Part shown: positions 35,517 through 43,498 of the stretch, piece by piece
How the letters are laid out: every line of letters starts with the position of its first letter
How positions within the stretch are numbered: the first letter of the stretch is position 1
Source of the DNA: Lutispora saccharofermentans
Lineage (GTDB): Bacteria > Bacillota > Clostridia > Lutisporales > Lutisporaceae
Assembly (NCBI RefSeq): GCF_024363565.1
Contig: NZ_JAJEKE010000003.1
Coordinates: forward strand, 62,001-126,000
Length of the DNA: 64,000 nucleotides
Reading direction: 5' to 3'
Position numbers and translations under genes: made by a program
Notes under the pieces: model-generated
Database searches by the model: none
What the model was told of the DNA's origin: nothing
What the model saw: the letters and a program-made list of their open reading frames with translations, nothing else

Positions 35517-37982
35517 TTATATAAACAAATTCACGTTCGAGTCCTCGGCCTCACCAAGGTAATAGCCGACTCCTCCGATTTTTATTCCGTCTATAAGCTC
35601 TTCTTGCTTCAGGCCCATCACATCCATGGACATTTGACATGCCACTATTTCTATGCCGCTTTCCATGGCTGCTTTTATCAAGTCTTCCAGCGAAGTCACA
35701 TTCTTGTTCTTCATGACGCTTCTTATCATTTTCGGCCCCATACCCAGCATGTTCATCTTTGACAGCCCCAATCTCTTGCTTCCTCTAGGCATCATCATGC
35801 CGAACATTTTATCCATGAAGCCCTTTTGCACGGAGACTTTGTCATGCTTCCTGAGGATGTTAAGCCCCCAGAAGGTGAAGAACATAGTAACCTTTTTACC
35901 CATAGATGCAGCGCCGTTTGCTATTATAAAAGATGCAATCGCCTTATCCAGATCTCCGCTGAATACGACTATGGTCTTATTATCCTTTACAGCTATCGGT
36001 GCAGCGGTGCTGTTTACCGCAGGAGCAATATCCATACCTTTTTTTATATGAGCGATTATTTTGCCTCCGTCTTTTTTCACATCCATAAGCTCATTATTGG
36101 TTCTCCTGGTCCACGCCTTTATATCTTCATAAAAACCCGGATCGCTGGCTGTAACCTTAAGCACCTGGCCTTTGTTGAGCTCTTCAATACAAGATTTTAC
36201 CTGCATCAATGGTCCCGGGCAGCACAGTCCGCAGGCGTCAAGCTCTCTATCCGGCTGCTCTTGACTAAAAGACTTTACGGCTTCTCCTCTATCATTTACG
36301 GTATTATCAGATTCATTGACGGCTGCGCTTTTCCCCGGCTCGAATTTTTCTATGGAAAAGCTCTTATAGCCTCCTGTGATATTTACTACTTCAAAGCCGT
36401 TTTGCTTTAATATTCTGCTTGCTATATAGCCTCTCAGACCGACTTGACAATACTCAATTATAGCTTTTCCCTTATCTAGTTCGTGAAGCCTATCTCTCAG
36501 GCTATCTACAGGTATATTCACAGCTCCGTCTACATGGCCGTTTTCAAACTCTTCCTCAGTCCGCACATCGAGAAGGATGTAGTCGTCCTTATCCATGGCC
36601 TTGAATTGTGAAGGAGTAATGGCGGAAGTCATGCCGTTTAAAATGTTTTGGGCCATAAAGCCTGCCATATTGACAGGATCCTTTGCAGAGGAATAAGGAG
36701 GAGCATAGGCTAATTCAAGCTCAGCCAGGTCGTTTACAGTACCTTTAAGCCTTATAACGGCAGCTATGACATCTATTCTCTTATCCACACCGTCATAGCC
36801 GATTATCTGGGAACCCAGCACTTTCCCTTCATCGTTGAATATGAGCTTTATGGTCATGGGAAGGGCGTCAGGGTAATATCCCGCATGGGAGTTGGGATGA
36901 AGGAATATGGTCCTGTAAGGCATGTTAAGCCTTTGCAGGGTTCTTTCGTTGGCACCTGTGCTTGCGGCAGTCAAGTTGAATATCTTGAGTATCGAAGTGC
37001 CCTGGCTCCCCTTGTAGACGCTGTTCAAGCCCGCTGCATTATCCGCTGCTATCCTGCCCTGCTTGTTGGCAGGTCCCGCCAAAGGTATGGCCGTTTTCTG
37101 TCCGGTGATGAAATCCATAACCTCTATAGCATCTCCAACTGCATATATGCCTTCGATATTTGTTTCCATCCTATCGTTTACGATTATATGCCCCTTAGGT
37201 CCGAATTCTATGCCGGAATCCTTTAAAAATCCTGTATCAGGCGTAACTCCTATCGCCAATATGATCATATCTGCAGACAAAGTCTTGCCGCTGTTCAATG
37301 TCACCTGAACAGATGAGTTTTCTTCCGAGAAGGCTTTAACACCATCGCCCAATATGAGCTTTATGCCCTTTTGCTCCATCTCTTTTTCTGTGATGACAAC
37401 CATATCGGAATCAAAGGGAGCCAGTATATGGGGAGCTGCTTCCACAAGAGTGACCTTTATATTTCTCTCGACAAGGTTTTCTGCCATTTCAACCCCTATA
37501 AAGCCTCCTCCTATCACGATGGCTGATCCGATGTTGCGGTTGTCGACATAGTCCTTGATCCTGTCGGTGTCAGGTATATTTCTCAATGAGAATATCCTGC
37601 TGCTGTTTATCCCTGGTATATTGGGCTTTATAGGCTTTGCTCCGGGAGACAATATTATATAATCATAGCTTTCTTCATAAATTCCTCTGTCCGCACTTTT
37701 TACAATAACCTTTTTATTATTTGGATCGATGGAAGTTATTTCACTGTTGATCCTTACATCTATGTTGAATCTTTTTTTCATGGCTTCAGGAGTCTGAACC
37801 AGAAGCTTCTCCCTTTCCTTGATGACTTCGCCTATATGGTAAGGCAGACCGCAGTTTGCAAAGGAAATATATCCGTCCCTCTCAAACATTATTATTTCTG
37901 CATTTTCATCAAGCCTCCTGAGCCTTGCGGCAGCAGAAGCGCCACCGGCTACTCCGCCTACTATTAAAACTTTCTTACCCAT
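35517..37982 (-). CDS. CoA-disulfide reductase-type flavoprotein fused to rhodanese, TusA and DsrE-like domains
   Basis: Residues 1-450 are an FAD/NAD(P)H disulfide reductase with VGGVAGGASAAAR and the single active Cys44 in SFANCGLPY, as in CoA-disulfide/persulfide reductases. Residues ~455-545 are a rhodanese domain (LLDVRTEEEFENGH; Cys512 in EYCQVGLRGY). Residues ~578-650 are a TusA domain (DACGLCCPGPLMQVK; Cys588 is the CPxP cysteine). Residues ~668-821 are DsrE2-like with Cys782. All four sulfur-carrying cysteines are present, so persulfide sulfur could be passed along one chain. An ArsR-type gene lies upstream on the same strand. AGGAGG precedes the ATG. Confidence 0.92.
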   Translation of the reverse strand: MGKKVLIVGGVAGGASAAARLRRLDENAEIIMFERDGYISFANCGLPYHIGEVIKEREKLLVQTPEAMKKRFNIDVRINSEITSIDPNNKKVIVKSADRGIYEESYDYIILSPGAKPIKPNIPGINSSRIFSLRNIPDTDRIKDYVDNRNIGSAIVIGGGFIGVEMAENLVERNIKVTLVEAAPHILAPFDSDMVVITEKEMEQKGIKLILGDGVKAFSEENSSVQVTLNSGKTLSADMIILAIGVTPDTGFLKDSGIEFGPKGHIIVNDRMETNIEGIYAVGDAIEVMDFITGQKTAIPLAGPANKQGRIAADNAAGLNSVYKGSQGTSILKIFNLTAASTGANERTLQRLNMPYRTIFLHPNSHAGYYPDALPMTIKLIFNDEGKVLGSQIIGYDGVDKRIDVIAAVIRLKGTVNDLAELELAYAPPYSSAKDPVNMAGFMAQNILNGMTSAITPSQFKAMDKDDYILLDVRTEEEFENGHVDGAVNIPVDSLRDRLHELDKGKAIIEYCQVGLRGYIASRILKQNGFEVVNITGGYKSFSIEKFEPGKSAAVNESDNTVNDRGEAVKSFSQEQPDRELDACGLCCPGPLMQVKSCIEELNKGQVLKVTASDPGFYEDIKAWTRRTNNELMDVKKDGGKIIAHIKKGMDIAPAVNSTAAPIAVKDNKTIVVFSGDLDKAIASFIIANGAASMGKKVTMFFTFWGLNILRKHDKVSVQKGFMDKMFGMMMPRGSKRLGLSKMNMLGMGPKMIRSVMKNKNVTSLEDLIKAAMESGIEIVACQMSMDVMGLKQEELIDGIKIGGVGYYLGEAEDSNVNLFI

Positions 37983-38009
37983 CTTTTTGCCTCCTAAATT
38001 CTTAAATTG

Positions 38010-38054
38010 AACGAGACTTCATTCAGAGGGGGATTCAACCCCCACTGAATGTTA
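38010..38054 (+). repeat. Family C hairpin, copy 2
   Basis: AACGAGACTTCATTCAG ... CTGAATGTTAG folds into a stem with the G-run AGGGGG pairing CCCCC. Related hairpins are at 12679-12713 and 58604-58651, all with the CATTCAG/CTGAATGTTAG arms. Confidence 0.75.
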
Positions 38055-38061
38055 GTCGAGT

Positions 38062-38180
38062 CCATACAAGGTGAATTGCCCCGCAAGGGCAAGAGAAGGT
38101 GCCCTGGGGCACTGGACTTAGCCGCTCTTGGCACCCGCCGCCTATAGAGGCGGGGGTCTTAGAGCGGGTTAGTTCAGTGA
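38062..38180. ncRNA. Orphan hairpin array resembling an IS200/IS605 right-end (omega/reRNA-like) scaffold
   Basis: Successive short stems are GCCCCGCAAGGGC, GGTGCCCTGGGGCAC and CCGCCGCCTATAGAGGCGG, then GTCTTAGAGCGGG. From recollection this order resembles the RNA scaffold at the right end of TnpB-carrying elements, but no tnpB or tnpA gene is near. A partial version lies at 43402-43452. It sits between the ArsR gene and its probable target. Transcription is not shown. Confidence 0.4.
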
Positions 38181-38191
38181 TAAAATTTTCG

Positions 38192-38473
38192 TTATTCATT
38201 GAACAGGGAATCAATAAATTTTCCTACTCTTTCATCAGCTATGCTATAGGTTATCTCGAGGCCGTTTCTTTCGCCCTTTACTATCCCGGCAGCCCTAAGC
38301 TTCTGCAGATGCTGCGATATAGTGGACTGGGGAAGTTCAAGACAGCCCTGCATATGGCTCACATTGCAGGAACCCTTCTCTATAAGGCCTTTTACTATGC
38401 ACAGCCTTACTGGGTGAGCCAGCACCTTCAGCAACTCTGCAGTCTCTGTATATTGCTTGAAATCTCCTTCCAT
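38192..38473 (-). CDS. ArsR-family regulator, probable sulfur/thiol sensor
   Basis: The 93-residue winged-helix protein has LLKVLAHPVRLCIVKGLIE and the recognition helix LPQSTISQHLQKLRAAGIV. Cys25, Cys36 and Cys44 are present. The typical metal motif ELCVCDL is missing, and the cysteines flank helix 3. Some ArsR relatives (SqrR/BigR type) sense persulfides with a Cys pair, and the next gene downstream is a persulfide-handling fusion, so reactive sulfur sensing is a fair inference. GAGGTGAAGG precedes the ATG. A consensus promoter lies at 38536-38564. Confidence 0.88.
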   Translation of the reverse strand: MEGDFKQYTETAELLKVLAHPVRLCIVKGLIEKGSCNVSHMQGCLELPQSTISQHLQKLRAAGIVKGERNGLEITYSIADERVGKFIDSLFNE

Positions 38474-38535
38474 ACCTTCACCTCAAATTTCCGATTATTT
38501 ATCCTAATATCTATATATTCAAATATTACGATATA

Positions 38536-38564
38536 ATGATACCACTTTACCAAATATATGTCAA
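38536..38564 (-). promoter_or_regulatory. Promoter of the arsR-like / CoA-disulfide reductase fusion genes
   Basis: On the minus strand TTGACA (38564-38559) and TATCAT (38541-38536) are 17 bases apart. The AT-rich partial palindrome AATATTTGAATAT lies just downstream, around the start site, and could bind the ArsR protein. Confidence 0.65.
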
Positions 38565-38565
38565 T

Positions 38566-38858
38566 ATGGCAGATGGGTAAAAGGGAGAGACGGGGAAACG
38601 GGGAACACGGATTTACACTGAGTTTGCTGAGTTTTCATCAAAAGAAAAATTAGCAAAAAAGAGAATCACCCTGCAAGTAGCGATTGCAAGGCGATTAGTA
38701 CATTTCATCCTGTTGATTAGTTAAGCCCCTATTTTAGTTTACCATTCACATCAGGATTGTAAAGTTAGAACATTACAACAAAGGTCCCAGAGGAATGCCC
38801 TAATCTAGAGGCCAGAGGCTGACCCCAGAGTAATACCCAAAATCCTGAATCCTGAGCT
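38566..38858. other. Intergenic region with CACGG-type words and a reversed family-F repeat
   Basis: GGGGAACACGGATTTACACTGAG (38595-38617) resembles the words after metG. AATCCTGAATCCTGAGCTCT (~38841-38864) is a reversed copy of family F beside the trmB stop. No gene or riboswitch is visible. Confidence 0.65.
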
Positions 38859-39500
38859 CTAAACCCTATAAATTGCTTTCAGCCTGTTGATTTTTACGCC
38901 TCTTTCCATAAACTTTGTTTCATATTCTGTTGGAATATTTTCCGGATCATTTTCTGCTGCTAAGTCGTATGTGATATCTGTGATTTCCAAATCAGCCGCC
39001 TTGAATTCATCGATGCTGTAATCAAAGAGGGGCCTGTTGTCCGTCTTAAAAATAATTTGCGCGCCATCCTTAAGAAATAACTTATATTTCTCAAGAAATC
39101 TAATGTTGGTGAGGCGCCTTTTAGCATGCTTGGACTTTGGCCATGGGTCGCAAAAGTTTATGAAAAGGCAATCTACTTCGTTTTTATCAAAGGCCTGTTC
39201 AATATTTTCAATGTTGAAGGGAAGAAAAGCCAGGTTGTTTGTTCCCTTCTCAAGTGCTCTCTTTAACGCCATATATATTACTTCATACTTTGAATCTACT
39301 CCTATGAAGTTTTTATTCGGATATTTGTAACAATTTTCAACTATGAACTTTCCTTTGCCTGTTCCGAGCTCTACATACAAAGGGTTATTATTGCCAAAGT
39401 GATCTTTCCAGCAGCCCTTTTTCTCTTCCGGTTTGAATATGATCAAATGCTGATTCTCTTCTAATGTGCCCAGTGCTTTAGGCTTTTTTCGCAATCTCAC
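38859..39500 (-). CDS. trmB: tRNA (guanine46-N7)-methyltransferase
   Basis: The 213-residue protein has the TrmB SAM motif VELGTGKGKFIV, the NFIGVDSKYEVIY strand, and the substrate motif INFCDPWPKSKHAKRRL ('DPWPKxxHxKRR'), then EYETKFMERGVKINRL near the end. It methylates G46 of tRNAs. The start is GTG 39500, eight bases after GGAGG. It is monocistronic and divergent from the symporter gene. Confidence 0.96.
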   Translation of the reverse strand: MRLRKKPKALGTLEENQHLIIFKPEEKKGCWKDHFGNNNPLYVELGTGKGKFIVENCYKYPNKNFIGVDSKYEVIYMALKRALEKGTNNLAFLPFNIENIEQAFDKNEVDCLFINFCDPWPKSKHAKRRLTNIRFLEKYKLFLKDGAQIIFKTDNRPLFDYSIDEFKAADLEITDITYDLAAENDPENIPTEYETKFMERGVKINRLKAIYRV

Positions 39501-39871
39501 TCTCTATACCTCCAGTGCTGATAATATTATTTGAATAAATTGATATAAGCCTTTCTTATTATATTATTAATTTGCTTTTCAGTACATATCTATATATAAC
39601 GTAAAAAAGATTTTACAGCATAACAGCTATGTAGAATATTTAATGCGTTATATATATTAAGGAAAAGTGAAAAACTTAAACAAGAAATAATGTATAAATA
39701 TTAAATATACAAAATAAATATAATTTAACACATGAATAGACATATCTCGACAGAATGTTGAAAAATGTAACCTTTGGTAATGTATGGACAAACATTTTAT
39801 TATATATCATAATATAATTGACGGATATATATACTTAATATGAAAGAAAAATTATTAATGGAGGTGTTTTA
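39501..39871. other. Divergent intergenic region with a small inverted repeat and the symporter promoter
   Basis: A palindromic unit at about 39597-39660 has ends ATATATAACGTA and TGCGTTATATAT and an inner word CATAACAGCTATGTAG. A relative lies at ~35325-35394. TGGACA at 39785-39790 and CATAAT at 39808-39813 (17-base spacer) may be the promoter of the symporter gene. Confidence 0.5.
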
Positions 39872-41104
39872 ATGAAAAAGCTGGGTCTTTCTACCAAGAT
39901 ATTGATCGCTTTGATAATCGGTATTTTGGCAGGTGTATTCCTGCAAGGTTCCCCGGACATTGCCGACACTTATATCAAGCCTTTCGGGACATTATTCTTA
40001 AATCTTATCAAGCTCATAGTTGTACCCTTGGTGCTGGCTTCGCTGGTTGTAGGAACTACCGGCTTGGGGGACGTAAAGAAAATAGGGAGGGTAGGCGGAA
40101 AAACTCTCGCTTATTATCTTTTGACCACTGCTTTTGCAGTAATCATAGGACTTATACTTGCTAATGTATTGAATGTGGGCGCGGGTTATTCAATACCCGT
40201 AGATGCTGTTGCAGAGGCTAAGGAAATGCCTAAGTTTGTGGATACCCTATTGAACATCATTCCTACAAATCCCTTGAAAGCACTTGTGGACGGAAATATG
40301 CTGCAGATAATAGTGTTTGCCTTAATGCTGGGCGGAAGCATAATGGCTATTGGGGAAAAGGGAGCATCCTTGCAGAGGGGCTTTGAATCCTTGGCCGAAG
40401 CCATGTACAAGATGACAGGCGCTATAATGAATTTCGCACCTTATGGTGTGTTCGCTCTCATAACTCCGGTGGTGGCTGTAAACGGGCCAAAGATTTTATT
40501 GCCGCTGCTTAAGGTGATTGTCATCGTATATTTAGGATGCCTGCTTCATATGCTCATAGTATACTCAGGTACCTTGAAGATTCTCGGCAAATTCAGCCCT
40601 ATCAAATTTTTTAAATCCGTAGCTCCTGCCCAAATATTTGCATTTACTACAGCAAGCAGCAGCGCCACACTTCCGATAAACATGAAATGCGCTGAATCTA
40701 TGGGGGTGCCAAACTCCATAAGCAGCTTCGTGCTTCCTCTGGGAGCTACGATAAATATGGACGGAACTGCATTATATCAAGGAGTTTGCGCATTTTTCAT
40801 AGCTCAGGTCTACGGAATCAACCTTACCATTGCGCAGCAATTTACAATAGTGCTTACGGCAACCTTGGCTTCCATAGGTACCGCCGGTGTTCCGGGCGCA
40901 GGGCTCATAATGCTCACCATGGTTCTCCAATCTGTAGGCCTTCCTCTTGAAGGCTTGGCTCTTATTGCCGGAATAGACAGGGTGCTGGATATGGCAAGGA
41001 CAACTGTCAATATAACAGGAGATACTGCTTGCTCAGTAATAATCGCAGCATCGGAAAACGAGTTGAACAAGGAAGCTGCAGTCAACAGAAGTGCATCTAT
41101 GTAA
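39872..41104 (+). CDS. Dicarboxylate/amino acid:cation symporter (DAACS family, GltP/DctA-like)
   Basis: The 410-residue protein has eight helices and two re-entrant loops. The first loop carries FTTASSSATLPINMKCAE (serine-rich motif). The following helix has GATINMDGTALYQG, and the second loop has GTAGVPGAGLIMLTMVLQSVGLP. Helix 8 has the substrate-contacting DRVLDMARTTVNITGD. The Arg in that helix with ARTTVN(I)TGD is typical of carriers for acidic amino acids or dicarboxylates. It is driven by Na+ or H+. GGAGG precedes the ATG. A terminator follows at 41106. Confidence 0.94.
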   Translation: MKKLGLSTKILIALIIGILAGVFLQGSPDIADTYIKPFGTLFLNLIKLIVVPLVLASLVVGTTGLGDVKKIGRVGGKTLAYYLLTTAFAVIIGLILANVLNVGAGYSIPVDAVAEAKEMPKFVDTLLNIIPTNPLKALVDGNMLQIIVFALMLGGSIMAIGEKGASLQRGFESLAEAMYKMTGAIMNFAPYGVFALITPVVAVNGPKILLPLLKVIVIVYLGCLLHMLIVYSGTLKILGKFSPIKFFKSVAPAQIFAFTTASSSATLPINMKCAESMGVPNSISSFVLPLGATINMDGTALYQGVCAFFIAQVYGINLTIAQQFTIVLTATLASIGTAGVPGAGLIMLTMVLQSVGLPLEGLALIAGIDRVLDMARTTVNITGDTACSVIIAASENELNKEAAVNRSASM

Positions 41105-41105
41105 G

Positions 41106-41136
41106 CTACCGCAGGAGCAATCCTGCGGTTTCTTTA
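41106..41136 (+). terminator. Terminator after the symporter gene
   Basis: ACCGCAGGA pairs with TCCTGCGGT around GCAA, followed by TTCTTT. Confidence 0.8.
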
Positions 41137-41174
41137 GCTGGTGCTTTGCGTCAGCACATCGCTATCAAGCCTTT

Positions 41175-42263
41175 CTATTTGCCGATAAACATCTGAGTAT
41201 ACGTATTGCTGCCGTCCATAGAAGCAATACCTACTCCTAATTCAGTAAAGTTAGGATTCAATATATTCTTTTTGTGGCCTTCAGAGTTCATCCATGCCTG
41301 GAAAGCTCTATCAGCTGTTGTATTTTGCGCCAGGTTTTCTCCTGCATACATATAGGATATTCCGTAGTTTCTCATCATATCAAAGGGTGATCCGTAAGTC
41401 GGAGATTGATGGGCAAAATAGCCCTTGTCAACTATATCCTTTGATTTCATACGAGCTAGCTTCGTCAGATCATTATTTGCTTTCAGCGCAGGTGCACCTA
41501 CTTTTGCTCTTTCAACATTGCATAGCTCAAGGATTCTTTTCTCCTCGGCAGTCATTACACCTGTTCCGGTCGTATCCTGGCTTGGGGTGCTCGGTGTAGT
41601 CGGGGTGCCTGGCGTAGTTGGAGTACCTGGTGTAGTCGGAGTACCAGGTGTTGTAGTACCAGGTGTTGTAGTACCGGGTGTTGTAGTTCCCGGATTAACT
41701 GTTCCGGGTGTGTTCGGGTTTAACGGACCTCCCGGAGAAGTAGGAGACCAAGGTGTTGTACCGGGTGTAGTGGTTCCGGTTACTGGTGGAGGAACGCTTG
41801 GGATTTTCTTTGCACCGGTTCCGGAAGGATAAGGCTGCACATACTTGCTTTCTATACAACCTATATCATTTTTGCCTGGCATTTGAACTATATACCAATT
41901 ATTGACCTTGCCAAGAACGTTTATCTTATCATTGGATGTGACAGTGCCAATGGTCCCGAAATTTGTTCCTGGTCCTGACCTTACGTTGCAGTTTGGCACA
42001 GTCACCTTCCCAAAGCTTATATCAGCTTTTTCAGAGCTTGCCGATATCCTTCCGTTTGGATTGGTGTTTCCCCATATACTGTTAGGCATCTGACTTCGGT
42101 TTGTATTAGGAGTGTTGGTAGTATTGGGGACTTGGCTCATATTCTTCTGTTGAGTATTGGGCGTGGCGATCCTTCTGGTATATTGATTGGTGCAGCCCGA
42201 AAATACTCCTGCAAGAAGCATTACACATAAGGTAAAGGCGAGTGCTTTCCTATATCTTAACAT
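41175..42263 (-). CDS. CAP-domain (YkwD-like) lipoprotein with SH3 domain and Pro/Thr/Gly repeats
   Basis: I start at ATG 42263, behind AAGGAGG; the frame is open to 42320. The signal (RKALAFTLCVMLLAGVFSGC) ends in a lipobox-like FSGC, so Cys24 is probably lipidated. A bacterial SH3 domain follows (NVRSGPGTNFGTIGTV). A repetitive linker of PGT/PTT units (about residues 165-245) and a CAP domain come next, with NVERAKVGAPAL, GYFAHQSPTYGSPFDMMR, GENLAQN and MNSEGHKKNILNPNFTELGVG. CAP proteins of this type are found with spores and cell surfaces; enzyme activity is uncertain. The linker repeats could vary in number. Confidence 0.92.
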   Translation of the reverse strand: MLRYRKALAFTLCVMLLAGVFSGCTNQYTRRIATPNTQQKNMSQVPNTTNTPNTNRSQMPNSIWGNTNPNGRISASSEKADISFGKVTVPNCNVRSGPGTNFGTIGTVTSNDKINVLGKVNNWYIVQMPGKNDIGCIESKYVQPYPSGTGAKKIPSVPPPVTGTTTPGTTPWSPTSPGGPLNPNTPGTVNPGTTTPGTTTPGTTTPGTPTTPGTPTTPGTPTTPSTPSQDTTGTGVMTAEEKRILELCNVERAKVGAPALKANNDLTKLARMKSKDIVDKGYFAHQSPTYGSPFDMMRNYGISYMYAGENLAQNTTADRAFQAWMNSEGHKKNILNPNFTELGVGIASMDGSNTYTQMFIGK

Positions 42264-42497
42264 AAACAACCTCCTTAGTATTTTGTGATGAAAACTTGCA
42301 AAAAATAATGCAGCTTTCATATTTATTTTGCATATTAAAATGAAAAATATAAAAGCTGACGAGCATCAAATTAAGGCTTATATGGATTAAAATTCATACG
42401 GCAATCGATGTGAATTTTATTTAACCATGAAGGAAAATCAGAAATCAAATAGAAATATATATAGTGGAACATATTTTTGCGAAAACAGGAGGAATAA

Positions 42498-43019
42498 ATG
42501 ACCATATTCGTACAAGCATTATTTATTTTTTTTGCCAGAATACTTGATGTATCGATAGGCACACTAAGAACAATACTTTTAGTGAAAGGCAATAGGCAAA
42601 TAGCGGCAGTTTTAGGCTTTTTTGAAGTCATGATATATCTTATAGTCCTCGGAAAAGTGGTTGGGAATATAAACAAGCCCATCTTGATAATCGCATATTG
42701 CTTGGGCTATGCATGCGGAAATATAATCGGAGGGAGAATAGAAGAAAAGCTGTCCTTGGGCAGAGTTTCGGCAGGAGTTATTCTAAAGGAAAACTATGAG
42801 GATGTCGTTCAGGCCTTAAGAGACGGAGGCTTTGGCGTAACAATATTTGAAGGTATGGGCCTGGAAGGCAAAAGCTATATGCTCAATATAATTTTGGAAA
42901 GAAGGCATATAAATAAGCTGTATAAAGCAGTCCATAAGATTGATCCTCATGCGTTCATCACCATATCTGATATACGCTCTTCAATGGGAGGGCATTTTGT
43001 TCCCAAAAAGAAGGGTTAG
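42498..43019 (+). CDS. UPF0316 membrane protein (DUF5698 + DUF2179, YebE-like)
   Basis: The 173-residue protein has three N-terminal helices with the family signature FARILDVSIGTLRTILLVKGN. A DUF2179 domain follows (residues ~95-170, GRVSAGVILKENYEDVVQALRDGGFGVTIFEGMG). Its function is unknown; the soluble domain also occurs in YitT-type proteins and may bind a small ligand. AGGAGG lies five bases before the ATG. It lies alone before the tyrS leader. Confidence 0.92.
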   Translation: MTIFVQALFIFFARILDVSIGTLRTILLVKGNRQIAAVLGFFEVMIYLIVLGKVVGNINKPILIIAYCLGYACGNIIGGRIEEKLSLGRVSAGVILKENYEDVVQALRDGGFGVTIFEGMGLEGKSYMLNIILERRHINKLYKAVHKIDPHAFITISDIRSSMGGHFVPKKKG

Positions 43020-43080
43020 CCGCCGGGAATGCTATTAATATCTATTGACATTAGCTTTTTTCAAATATATAATTAAATCC
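43020..43080 (+). promoter_or_regulatory. Consensus promoter of the tyrS T-box leader
   Basis: TTGACA at 43045-43050 and TATAAT at 43068-43073 match the consensus exactly with a 17-base spacer. Transcription should begin near 43080, at the start of the T-box. Confidence 0.85.
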
Positions 43081-43081
43081 A

Positions 43082-43338
43082 TAAAGGCGATGACAGGGAG
43101 AAGTAACAGAAAAGATGCCTCAAAGAGAGCCGGCGGTTGGTGCAAGCCGGAAGGCAGAAGCTGTGAAATACACCTTTGAGCTGCAGGCTGAAATTTTCAG
43201 TAGGCCGGGACGGAGTCTTCCACCGTTATATGGGAAGGGGGTATTATTTGTATCCTGTTGAGCCGGGCATTTATTTTGCCAATTAGGGTGGTACCGCGAG
43301 CCATTCGTCCCTACTAGGGATGGATGGCTTTATTGTTT
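43082..43338 (+). promoter_or_regulatory. T-box leader (tyrosine) controlling tyrS
   Basis: Stem I begins GGCGATGACAGGGAGAAGTA. The specifier loop GTGAAATACACC holds the Tyr codon TAC at 43169-43171. The T-box AGGGTGGTACCGCG lies at 43285-43298. The terminator stem (GAGCCATTCGTCCCTA... / AGGGATGGATGGCTT) is followed by TTGTTTTTTG. Uncharged tRNA-Tyr would allow read-through into tyrS. Confidence 0.95.
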
Positions 43339-43340
43339 TT

Positions 43341-43478
43341 TGTTTGAGCCAAAGCGAGTTTTGAGGCAACCCTATGCAAGCATACAAACTTGTAGCCTCG
43401 GAGCATAAGGTGAATTGCTCCACAGGAGCAAGAGAGGATGCCCTGGGGCATTGGCAATCATTATCAGTACGCATAATA
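43341..43478 (+). repeat. Mosaic repeat between the tyrS T-box and tyrS (family A, B and scaffold pieces)
   Basis: It begins with TGTTTGAGCCAAAGCGAG..., the 24-base loop module of family A. It continues with GCAACCCTATGCAAGC as in family B and then AAGGTGAATTGCTCCACAGGAGC and GATGCCCTGGGGCATTGG as in the scaffold at 38062. It ends with the family-B end CAATCATTATCAGTACGCATAAT. It sits between the T-box terminator and the tyrS start (43499). Confidence 0.75.
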
Positions 43479-43498
43479 GAAAAGAAAGGATGATTAAA

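Noticed and set aside
42371..42682. 103-codon minus-strand frame overlapping the UPF0316 gene
   Set aside because: The plus-strand protein has clear family motifs and a good ribosome binding site; the opposite frame has neither.
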